A DNA stretch of 64,000 bases from Oncomelania hupensis (Eukaryota; Mollusca; Gastropoda; Littorinimorpha; Pomatiopsidae), in assembly GCA_036898135.1 (NCBI GenBank), contig CM072511.1, positions 35,072,627 through 35,136,626 of the forward strand, read 5' to 3'. The notes under the pieces are model-generated. The model did not search any database and was not told the DNA's origin. It worked only from the letters and a program-made list of their open reading frames with translations. Positions 13,321 through 23,600 of this stretch are shown one piece after another. How positions within the stretch are numbered: position 1 is the stretch's first letter; each line of letters opens with the position of its first letter. The translations under genes and the position numbers were made by a program.

Positions 13321-14003
13321 CCCGGACACGGAAGCTTATAAGGGAAGCCTTCTGAAATTAAAAGAGCAGACTCCATACACATCACTCATCGATCTGATAT
13401 GGAGCAATGGTAATATATGGTATAAAATCCTCCACATCCCTGAATGGATTAACAAAGGTCTATTGCAAATCAAAGACGTCATAGACGACACAAAACCCAC
13501 TCCCTCTGCAATCACTGGAAGGAAAACTAGGACCTAGTCCAAGCAGACAACTACAATACAACGCAATTATTACAGCAGTAGAAAATGCACGCATTCGCAA
13601 CAGACTGGACCTTCATGTATTAAAGGAACCATAGTGTTTCATTCTACAGGATAAACCCCTCCATAGCTTTACAACTAAACAGCTCAGGGTCCTTCTAACA
13701 GAAGAAACTCAGGCATGCGCCACCAACTTTGGGAAACGTAAACTAGATGTAAAACTAGACAGCAGCTACTGAGATCTTCCTTTGCGATCTTGTCGCGAAA
13801 CCAGACTGAAAGTTCTCCAATGAAAAATCTTACACAGCATTTATCCAACCAATATTTTACTACACAAGATGGGGATGACCCCAACAGAACAACGCACCGT
13901 CTGTCAAACAGGAGAGAAATAATATATTGAACACTTCTTCTACTCTTGTCCCCAGATAAGCAATATATGGCCACTGGTTAAAAGCGAAATCTACGTTAGG
14001 ATA
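13321..14003 (+). pseudogene. L1/Tx1-like LINE, decayed C-terminal part
   Basis: Fragments in one orientation read LRSCRETRLKVLQWKILHSIYPTNILLHKMG and CVCQTGE-like cysteines, then IEHFFYSCPQISNIWPLV. This is the C-terminal zinc-region layout of L1/Tx1 ORF2. Several stops and shifts are present. The hAT-like MITE interrupts it at 14004, and sequence resuming at 14641 appears to continue it to about 14800. Confidence 0.7.
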
Positions 14004-14640
14004 CAGGGGCGGATTTTGGGGGTGTGCAGTTGTGCACGTGCACACACCCCTAGCGATCAAAAAAAATAAAATAGGGAGAAAAGGAGAAGAAAGAAGAGAA
14101 TAAACTATATAATTCTCACTCACCACACAGTTTCATTCATGTACCTCCAAATTAGTTTTTTAATTTTTTTTTACATTCATGAGATCTAGATCTACAGGTA
14201 TTTCTTTTACATGCATCAAGTCAGTTTTGAATAAAACTGATGTGAGTGGCTATTTCTTGTTTTATTTGCAGTAACCTTACCTGTCTTTTTATAAACCTTG
14301 ATGCAAGATGTTCTGCTGTTGTAAATTTTATCATCAGAGTTTGCAGAGGAGTGTGTGTGGGGGGTGGGGGGGATGGGAGGGAGGCTAATAGAAGACTTTT
14401 AGCACAAAACAATACTGCTTTCAGTCCTCAAAATAATGCCCAGAATGCACCAGCTGCACAGATTTTAACCATTATTTTCAAATTTGTCGGGGGGGGGGGG
14501 GGGGGGGGGGGGGGCATGCCCCCGGACCCCCCTAGTTCACTCGTCTGCTTCGCAGGCTCGCGCTTGTGGCTTCGCCACTTTGCATTAATGGTTTCAGGGA
14601 AGAGTGCACACCCCCTCAACAATGGCAAAATCCGCCCCTG
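14004..14640. mobile_element. hAT-like MITE, 637 bp
   Basis: The terminal inverted repeats CAGGGGCGGATTTTG / CAAAATCCGCCCCTG are perfect over 15 bp. GGATA directly flanks both ends (13999-14003, 14641-14645). An internal G run (14489-14513) and GCATGCCCCCGGACC precede the right end. It has no coding capacity. The 5-bp direct repeat is shorter than the 8 bp expected for hAT. Confidence 0.85.
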
Positions 14641-14963
14641 GGATACTAGATAGACAATGATCTAGCTACAGCTCTTTTATGCGCATCTTAACACAGACCC
14701 AACTTGAAAGAAAGTCACACGAGAACAGTCAACTACCCACTCACTTAGGCAAAATGTGCATCAGTAACTATCGATACGGGGAATAAATACCAAAAACAGC
14801 TTAATTTTGAACGAGAACTTAAACTTAGGTCACATATCACATAATGTGCTCAGCAAGCCAACAAATAACACTGACTAGCCCCATGCCTGACTTATGACCA
14901 TAGAAAGAAAACAATAACGCATGCAATCTCCACGTCCTTCTGCAACCGAGAGACATGCAGGCC

Positions 14964-15388
14964 AATGGGCTCTATGCACCAGTCGGCGGCATGGTCACGT
15001 GGCGCGGGAATAACAAAGCGGTCATGGCTTCTTTTAGCTCGCTCGCGTGTACTCCACTGCTGCTTAAAATTTTTTAATTTACCGACATTTTTGGATATTG
15101 TGATGTTTTGAACATAGCACATTCGTGCAATACTGATTACAGACAAATTATTATCAGGGGACAGGGTTTTTTTAAGAGCGATTTGTCACTGACATTCAGT
15201 TTAGAGTTCATCAATATTTCATCTTTCAGTGGAAATCTATGAAAGGAAATGTTCTTTTCTTTGCATAAAGGTTTACGTCGGAGTTAGAGCATCCAAACGC
15301 AGCACAGTACTTCACCATTTTCAAACTCGAGCCCGCTGTGTTATTCCCGCAGCACGTGACCGCCACGCCTTTGTGCATAGAGCCCATT
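14964..15388. mobile_element. TIR element, ~425 bp, unclassified
   Basis: The ends AATGGGCTCTATGCAC and their inverse are perfect. Similarity continues inward for about 60 bases (GTCACGTG, CGGGAATAACA on both sides). No clear target duplication and no coding frame were found. Confidence 0.75.
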
Positions 15389-15544
15389 CTGAGGCAGGAA
15401 GAATGTGAACCATGTCACAACTTATTGTGCCTATATAATTATACTTTTATAACTACAAATGCGCATGCCCAATTGTATAACTGCAAATGCGCATGCAACT
15501 TTTCTGCATTCTATATTGATATATTGACAGGGTTTCTGAACACA

Positions 15545-15625
15545 GAGAAAGATGGAGTATGCTGGTTACTTACTGTGGTGCCCCAACGACCTCAGAGTTA
15601 CGGGATAGCATAGGATAGTCCTGAT
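15545..15625 (+). pseudogene. RTE-like LINE, extreme 3' end
   Basis: AGAGAAAGATGGAGTATGCT and GAGTTACGGGATAG match the terminal ~80 bases of the copy at 18421-18675. Confidence 0.6.
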
Positions 15626-16041
15626 AGAATATTGATCCTATGTAAAATAAAACTCAACAGCTACATTTACAAAAAAAAGATGTAAAATAAAACCGCAGGA
15701 AAACGATGAGGAGGAAAAAAAATCTAAATGAAAAAAAGAAAGAAAAAGAACAACAACAAGAACAAGAAAGAAACCTCCAGTGCTCCAAAGTCATGAACTA
15801 GTATGACCGAAGATTAACCTGATCCCTAATTTTTCAAAAAACAAAACAAAAAACCAACGACTTCAAATTGGAATCAGCGAGAAACTCTGTCGTCCATTTA
15901 ATTGCATTGCTAATTGAAAATTGGAACTGTCAAAGAAAGAGTCCTTTGAGTTCAATTCTACATTTCACTTTCCGAAAATCCGTAAATGATAGGCTTTAAC
16001 CTTTAGTGCACGCTGCTTTCTAGTGTGGGTATGTGTAGTTT

Positions 16042-16623
16042 TCCCCCGTTGGGGTGCCGGGGGTTTCAGTATAAATAGTATCCCCACTTTCTGGAAATTT
16101 AGCGCTTTAAATTCCAACTGTCGCTGTCTTCCTCATTTGCTCTTTCTCATTCCTGCTCTGTTCTATCAATCTGCTATACTATCTTCTTCTTTGCTAGACC
16201 AGTCACCTACCTTTTTTCTTGAAAATTCTTCCGGTAGAAGTCTCCTTATTTGTGTGTGAGGTCTGTTGGATCAGCTTGGGAATATTGGACGCTTTCTGCC
16301 AGGTGGTCACTAGGGCTTCCTATGATGTTATTATTTAGCAATGTAGGCATTTTATATGTATGTGTTTTGTTGATAATTTATAATGATGTTTGTATTCTAT
16401 TTTGTTTTTGTAAACGGGGGTTCGATAAATTAGAGTACAGCCTCAGCGTCCCCTGCGTGGGATGTCTTTATTGTAAAGTGACTGGCTGGTGGATAGCTTT
16501 CAGTTTTCCCACTAGGGTTGTTTCAGCAGATCTTTTATGCGGATCAGGGGTTGTCCGGTCCTGATTTGGTTCGGAAGAGTCCGCTGGACCTAAAGCAATA
16601 AACATGTAATGTAATGTAATGTA
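16042..16623 (+). mobile_element. R1 retroposon, full-length copy with 11-bp TSD
   Basis: It is flanked by ATGTGTAGTTT at 16031-16041 and 16624-16634, which fixes both ends. The 5' end is TCCCCCGTTGGGG, with TATAAATAG at 16070-16078. The 3' hairpin is at 16557-16590 and the tail is a run of ATGTA units. Confidence 0.9.
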
Positions 16624-16887
16624 ATGTGTAGTTTGAAGAAGAGTGGGAGGGGGGAGGTGGCTGGGAGGATGACGGAACAAGGTTTATTTCAGCGCTATTA
16701 TTTTGGAGACTATATTTATTTCATGTGTTTAAAATTATTTGTGTTTTGTTTCAACGTGTGACGATTCGTCACATGGCTTTGAGGCTATTTAGTTGCAGTT
16801 GTCACAAAAATCGTACAGGATAGCCTATTTTTCCCATTTCTTTCCATCCTTTCATTTTTTTATAAAAACAAAATCCAATGTTTACAG

Positions 16888-17133
16888 GTGATACAAGAGT
16901 GAACGAAGTTCCTGGCCTGAGCTGCCTGCACGTGATTTTCAACCGCCAGCACAACCGTCTTGCACGTGCTCTGCGTACTCAGCTAGTGCCCCAGACACTC
17001 GACCTTCACCCTCGCGTGATAGACGAGGCCCTATTTCAAACAGCTCGCCGCATCTTGATAGCTCAGTGGCAACACCTCGTGTACTCCAAATGGTTACCAA
17101 TAATCTTGGGCCCTTTTACCATGAACCATTTTG
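16888..17133 (+). CDS. Haem peroxidase exon b (catalytic Arg and haem-linking Glu)
   Basis: The exon lies between TTTACAG and GTGAGT, phase 1 on both sides, and encodes 82 residues. It begins with GDTRVNE. By alignment to myeloperoxidase the Arg is the distal catalytic arginine, and the Glu three residues later is the position that forms an ester bond with haem in mammalian enzymes; both are kept. It continues with LHVIFNRQHNRLA and IAQWQHLVYSKWLPIILG, family signatures of the helices packing on the haem. There is no internal stop. The upstream intron (9601-16887) contains a jockey-like LINE, an L1-like LINE with a nested hAT MITE, a second TIR element and an R1 copy. Confidence 0.95.
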
Positions 17134-17589
17134 GTGAGTTTATGTGTTTGGATAGTTAGATGGTTCGATTTTTTTTTTAATTTATTCTATGTAGAAGCCG
17201 CTGTCTGGTCAGAATGGCAAGCACCACACTTGAGACACAATTTCAAACTGATTTTGCACGTCACTGACGCTAGAAGGAGATGGTACTTTTATTAACGCTT
17301 CCTTCATCGAAATGATAAGACGCACGCACGTACACGTCCCACTCACTCACACACACACGCACACACACACGCATATATACATATATATATATTATTTGTT
17401 TTTTGTTTTCTTTTGTTTTTTTTTTAAATTTATTGGTATTTGTGTATAATTTATTGTGTATATATACACAAACAAATACCAATAACATTTAAAAAAAATT
17501 AAATCAATAAATAAAACCACATTAATCAAATAAATCGAGCAACTGGAAAGTCAATAACAGTTTTTGCTAAAGCTTAGGTTTGATAACAT

Positions 17590-18420
17590 GACGTGGTCAT
17601 ATTATCGGAGTTTCCGTTTCTTTACCACTGTGAGCATATCATTGTGTTGTCCAATGGCTTGTGTGATGGTCTGTCGGACTTCGTGGTTGTAGTGTGCTGA
17701 GTATAGAAAATGCCCAGAAGTCTTCTGTCTCCATGTTCCACAAGAGTATAGGAAGATGGAGATGACAAGGGAGCGCAGCAACCTTACCTTGGAGTGCAGA
17801 CTGATGGCCTTGTCTTTCCAAATGGCTTCAACCTTGTCAGGGCAGCAGTTGTTTGTGCGATCCTGGAGAGGACTTCCTGTCGGGACCCATTGTTTGATAC
17901 AATCGCTCCTAAGTATTTGAAGCTGTGCACCGTGTTGAGGGCTTGGCCTTAGACTTTGATGTCCGTGTTGATGCCATTGGTGTTGTTGGTCTTCATTTTG
18001 GTCTTCTCTGCATTTATTTCCATTCCAGAGGCTCTGGAGGTGGTGTCAAACCTCTGTACCAGCTGTTCAAGTTCTTGTTCCTCTCCAGTTAATCCATCAA
18101 TGTCATCCATAAAACGGAGGTTGGAGATTGCTCTACCCCTAATGCTGACTGTGCGTTCATGATCTGCAATGACATCTGACATGAAGCGCTCCAGAAAGAT
18201 GTTGAAGAGTGTTGTAAAGAATAGGCATCCTTAATGCTGCCGATTGTTGTTCTGACCCAGTTCCCGGTGGCGCTTTAGTGGAGGACTGCACTAGTAACCT
18301 TGTCATACAGGCTTTTTATGACTTCAATAATGTTGAAGCTGATGTTGTACACTCTCATGGATGTCCATTGAGCTGCATGCCAAACTATTTCAAACGCTTT
18401 TTCAGTCTCGGTCAGACTCC
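17590..18420 (-). pseudogene. RTE-like LINE, decayed RT
   Basis: On the - strand it reads KAFEIVWHAAQW, ISFNIIEVIKSLYDKVTSAVL, ISNLRFMDDIDGLTGEEQEL (the FADD box decayed to FMDD) and GMEINAEKTKMKTNN, then HSFKYLGAIVSNNGS. It contains stops and gaps and abuts an oppositely oriented piece of the same family at ~18420. Confidence 0.8.
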
Positions 18421-18675
18421 GATGATATGGCCACATCACTAGAACATCAGGCCTTGCAAAGACCATCCTGCAAGGCACGGAGCAAGCAGGCAGAGGAAGA
18501 GGGAGATAGAAAAAGAGTTGAGAGGACAACATTCGAGAATGGGCTGGCTTGACACTGAGCGAAACTATGAGGGTTGCTGAGGACAGAGAAAGATGGAGTA
18601 CGCTGGTTAAACGATCATCTATGGTGCCCAAACGACTTTCGAGTTACGGGATAGGATAGGATAGGAGGTCTTACG
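18421..18675 (+). pseudogene. RTE-like LINE C-terminus with GGATA tail
   Basis: It reads YGHITRTSGLAKTILQGT, EDNIREWAGLTLSETMRVAEDRERW and SSYGIG over shifted frames, ending in GGATAGGATAGG. The Gmr1-like LTR starts about 40 bases later. Confidence 0.75.
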
Positions 18676-18715
18676 ATCCTATTAATAATTGCTAACTACC
18701 TACCTAACTAGGTAT

Positions 18716-20248
18716 TGTCATGAATTGGCTAGTTTAACTCTGCTCATTGACTATTCAGCCTTGTGTGGTCATTGTAACTTTAGAAGTTAGACTATTACAC
18801 AGCAGCAATTAAATTACACAGCAGACCACACACGGCGAGCGAGCCACCCACATCGCAGTGAGTCAGCACTTGAGCTTTGAATCGGACCGTTTTAACCAAT
18901 CAGCAGCAGGCTAAGTGGGTAGAGCAGTTTTGACTGTGTCAAAACCTAGCACAGCTTGGTCAGTCGTGTGTGAGACGAGGAAGAAGTAACATCTCCTTAG
19001 CTAGCAGAGAACTATCTTCACTCATAGACCAGGAAGCAGGACTTAGAATCTCAGAATTCTATTAAGTCACAACGGGCCTGAACTTGTCAAACAGGTAAAT
19101 GAACACCCTTCTGTTTCATCGTGATATATTTGTATTATTGTTGAAATTATGTTTGAAGAATTTGCTATGCATAAATGTGAATTGTTAATCCGAATTTGCG
19201 GGACCACGTGGAAGAGCCTACCACGAGGCGAAACACGACCGGTTGCGCCGCCATGTTGTATCCCGAACGGAACCACTGTTGTTTAACTTATATGTATGTT
19301 TGCAGACCAGTGGCTGTACCACGGAATGTTTATAATATTATTAATTCTGTATGTGTATAGTTAGCCACGTTTGATATTTATATATGTATAGGAATTTAGA
19401 GTGAGATTCCAGTGGAACCCGGAAGTAGCAGAATGTTCGTCGCTTATGTATAGAGATGTGGAGCTATCACTGAGGGCTACTTTGGCTTTCAGTGAGACGC
19501 TCTGCACAAACCGATTATTCAGGGTTGTGCAGAATTTCGTCTCTTATATTACAGACGAGCAGGCGAGCTATCCCGAGCTATCCTGTGCACCCCACTCCAC
19601 AGAAACGACTAGTTGGTTGAGGAGACTCTGCCGCACAAGTCGGAAAGAGCTACCTTGAAAAACACCCTGTCAGACCCCACAGCGTGGCAAGGGAACCCAA
19701 CTACACAACGACAAAGGTGTACCAGAAGCTACCTCACAGAAGGACTTCGACCGCACCATCAGAAAGTTAAGTGTAATCTCCGAAAGTGCACTTAAACTGA
19801 TCAATACAGGACCACAGTAGTCCAACTCTTCAGAAACTGTAAAACGGACCACAGTAGTCCAAATCTACATGAAATATACTAGCAAAGTGCCCGAGGAAGA
19901 AAATAACAGCTGCCTAGACTATCAGCGATCGAACTATTAGCATTGAAAGAGACTTTTTAAGTTAGATTAGTACTTAGAGAATCTTGTATAGAGTAGAAGA
20001 AATAAATGTGTGATTTTAACTGTTATCAAGTGGCTGGACTACATATGATTCATAGCCGTGTGAAAGCTAGTGTGACAGTATTCTTTTACCATTTTTCTAT
20101 CTATTTCTGTACCCCAACCTTAACACAGAACGAGCTGAACAAATAAATTTATTAAAGTAATTCATAGGGTGACTTACTAGCAGTTCCCACCGAATAAACG
20201 TGAGGGTCCATAATTCCATTGTGCAGAGCCCATAAACCCCACGTGACA
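18716..20248 (+). repeat. Putative 5' LTR of the Gmr1-like element
   Basis: The proposed ends are TGTCA at 18716 and TGACA ending at 20248, short inverted repeats of LTR type. Inside are AATAAA motifs near 20000, 20140 and 20195, a TATA-like AT-rich stretch near 19370, and two copies of GGACCACAGTAGTCC about 40 bases apart near 19810-19860. No 3' LTR exists in the window to confirm the ends, so the left border is an estimate. Confidence 0.5.
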
Positions 20249-20255
20249 CTTTAAT

Positions 20256-20273
20256 TGGCGAGCCTAGCTAGGA
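20256..20273 (+). promoter_or_regulatory. Putative primer-binding site
   Basis: TGGCGAGCCTAGCTAGGA begins with TGG, the complement of a tRNA CCA end, seven bases after the proposed LTR end. The spacer is longer than usual, so either the LTR border or the PBS may be slightly misplaced. Confidence 0.4.
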
Positions 20274-20616
20274 ACTGTGTATAATAGGAATTGGGTATAA
20301 CCGGACCTAAGTACAATAAAATTAGATAACAGTAGAAGTAGAATAACTTAGAATAGTGTAAGGGTATAACACTGATCAGTTGGGTGCACTATTCTTTAGT
20401 TAAAAACTTTTTTGCTTCAAATATTTTTGTGCCTGTATGTTGCATTGTTCTTTTGCAGGTTTTGCTTAAATAACTGTTGTATGCCATTTGACTCTTGTTC
20501 TATTCTATTATCGATTACGAATTTGATTGTCTTTGCATTGTTTTTAGTGAATTGCAATATTGCTAGTGTTTTGGTATTCCACTTGATTCAGAGGTTGTTC
20601 ATAGACACGTTTGGCA

Positions 20617-23600
20617 ATGTCGGACCCAGTGGCCTTGAGATTGCGTTTCAAGGAACTAGGAGAAGCTTTACACTTAGCAGGGGGAGACCTAATTGCGTAT
20701 ATCAATGCAGAGGTAGAAAAACAGGAGGCTAAGGCAGAGAGAGCAGCAGAGAGAGAGGCGAAGAAACTCGAAGCGGCAGAGAGAGCCGCAGAGAGAGAAC
20801 AGAAAAAAGCAGAACTAGAAGCAGAGCAAAAGAAAGCAGAGTTAGAAGCAGCAAGAGAGCAGAAGAAATTAGAGTTAGAAGCAGCAAGAGAACAGAAGAA
20901 ACTAGAATTAGAAGTAGAACAGAAGAAGGCAGCATTAGCCGCAGAGAGAGAAGCAGAAGTTAGGAAATGGGAGTATGAGCGGGCAGAAAAAGAAAAAGAG
21001 AGGGCAGAAAAGGAAAAAGAAAGACAGCATGAGTTAGAGCTAAGAAGATTGGGATCAGGAGCTTCAAGTTCTTCCTCAACCCCTCCCCACTCAGATCAGC
21101 TAGAGGTAGCATCCAACCCTGTACAAGGAATGTCATTTCCACTGGGAACATTCAATGAGAGAGAAGAAGGTCTAGATCTCTATCTGACTAGGTTTGAGCG
21201 TCTAGCAACAGAGTACAAACTAGATCCCACTCATTGGTCTTTTAAGCTTAGTCAAGGGCTTAGAGGAAAGGCTTATGACATCTACAGTAAGCTACCGACT
21301 GACAGAGTGACTGACTATCACAAAGTAAAAGAGGCACTCCTAACGGGATTCGAACTGACAGGAGAATGCTACCGGCAAAAGTTCCGCACCAATCGGAGAG
21401 TGAAAAGAGAGAGCTATGCGCAGTTCGCGGATCGGTTGTCCACAACGTTGGATAAGTGGATTAGCCAGTCAGCCACGGCTAAGACGTATGATGGACTGAC
21501 AGAACTGTTAGTATGGGAACAGCTACGGGAAACCATGACCCCCGAGCTGAGAACATTCTCAGTAGAGCAGGGCGCGGAAAGACTGGAGGATCTGGTCAAG
21601 GTCGCAGATAGGTACGTGGCCGCACACGGAGAAGCCAAGAGCTTCAGGCGAGACCTAAAGCCTAACGGGAAAGAGGCACAGAAACGAAGCCCTAACCGGG
21701 AAGGGCGCACCGCGAATAAGCCGAATAACCCCAGACCTGGACAAAATAAAGGACCCAACACGGAATTCGGGAAAAGAGGTCCTGCAGAACAAAGACGGTA
21801 TTGTTCGTTCTGCAACAGAACCAATCACTCCACCGCAGAATGTTTCAAGTTGGCCGCACAACGTAGGGAAGAGCGCGAAAGCCGGCCAGCGCACAGAGTT
21901 CTAACTCAAAGCAGCGGTAACAAGCCACACACGATCGGAGATCACCCATCGGTGACAGACACGGTCAAGGTCAACGGAAAAGAAGCGAACTGTCTGTATG
22001 ACACAGGTCTATCATACGACGCGATAGTCAGCGAATCTCTTGTATCGCGCGCGGACCTGACAGACAAGACAGTCGAACTACAAGGAGCAGACTTGACGAA
22101 ACCGACGACTACTTGCCCAATAGCATGGATCGAAGTAGAGAGTAGGTACGTCACAGGACGAATCCAAGCAGCTGTTTTACAGAAACCCCTGTATGATCTA
22201 GTGCTAGGTTGTAGGTATGTGTTCTTAGGCACGCCCCCTAAAACTGTAGAGATAGCTGCAGTGCAAACCAGGGCCCAAGCTAAAACCCAACCACCCCAGC
22301 CCGAGTTCGCTCCGAATCCAGGACTCGAAGAGATCAAAACAGCACAGAAAGAAGACACCTCGATAGCGAAGTGCTTCCAGAAGCTACCCAAGGCGCACAC
22401 ACCCCCGCACAAGGGAGACTTCTACATGGAAGAGGGAGTTCTACATCGACAAGGAGATGGAGATCACACCCAACTAGTACTGCCAGCCACCCTTCGAGCC
22501 CAAGTACTAGAACAAGGCCACAGCATGCCACTCAGCGGACACATGGGAATCGGAGCCACAGTGCAGAGAATCAGCGCACACTACTATTGGCCAGGAATCA
22601 CGGAGGATGTCAAGCGCTACGTGAAATCTTGCCACCAATGTCAACGATATTCCCCGCGACATCACACCGTACCAGTTACCTTAGGACCATCGGTAGTAGT
22701 CGGCGTACCATTCCAGCAAGTCTCAGTAGACATAGTAGGACCACTGCCCATGACCAAGAAGCGGAACAGATTTCTACTCACACTCGTCGACGCATGTACG
22801 ATGTGGTGCGAAGCAGTCCCGTTGCCAGCGATTGACACCAAGAAGATTGCAGATGCACTCATCGCCATCTTTACCAGAGTCGGATTCCCGGACAGCATTA
22901 GAACGGACAACGGATCTCAGTTCACCGGCCGCCTGATGCAAGACGTGTTCGAGTTGATACAAGTTCATCACATTCGCACACCACCATACCACCCAGCCAG
23001 CAACGGACAAGTAGAAAGACTGAATGGAACCCTTCTCACCATCCTCAGGAAAGTCGCCGACGACAATCCAGAAGCGTGGGACACCTACGTGAATGCGGCA
23101 CTGTTCGCATACCGAGAAACGCCCCATGCAGCCACAGGCTACACCCCGTCAACATTGCTATTCGGCAGACCTCTAGCAGGACCGCTAGAAGCCCTACGCA
23201 GAAGTTGGACGGAAGCCAAGATAGACGACACACCAAGAGGCGCCACCAAGTACGTCGCAGACCTGCAGGAAACCCTCAAAGCAACGTGGAAGAAGGCTGG
23301 TGAAGCACTGAAGAAGGCAAGAGCCCGTCAGGCGAAGTACTACAACCGCCACGCGAAGGACAGAGAACTGCAAGTCGGCGATCAAGTGCTACTCTTACTT
23401 CCAAGTGGAACCAACAAGCTGGACATCGCTTGGAGAGGACCGTACCGGGTGACTGCCAAGAAATCCAAGACAGTCTACCAAGTAGAGGTGAACGGGAGAG
23501 CCCGATACCACCACATCAATCTCCTCAAGAAGTATACGGACAGACCAGCGACCCCCAGCACTCATAACTTGTTAGCCATCGCCATCGCGGAAGAAGGAGA

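Noticed and set aside
13684..14126. Two - strand frames near 13684-14126
   Set aside because: They are shadows of the + strand L1-like LINE remnant and the MITE edge.
16557..16590. R1 3' hairpin as a hammerhead ribozyme
   Set aside because: The required CUGAUGA and GAAA core elements are not present; it is a simple two-stem hairpin.
22371..22835. Secondary frames inside the Gag-Pol coding region (both strands, 20729-24311)
   Set aside because: All are out-of-frame shadows of the 1221-codon frame.
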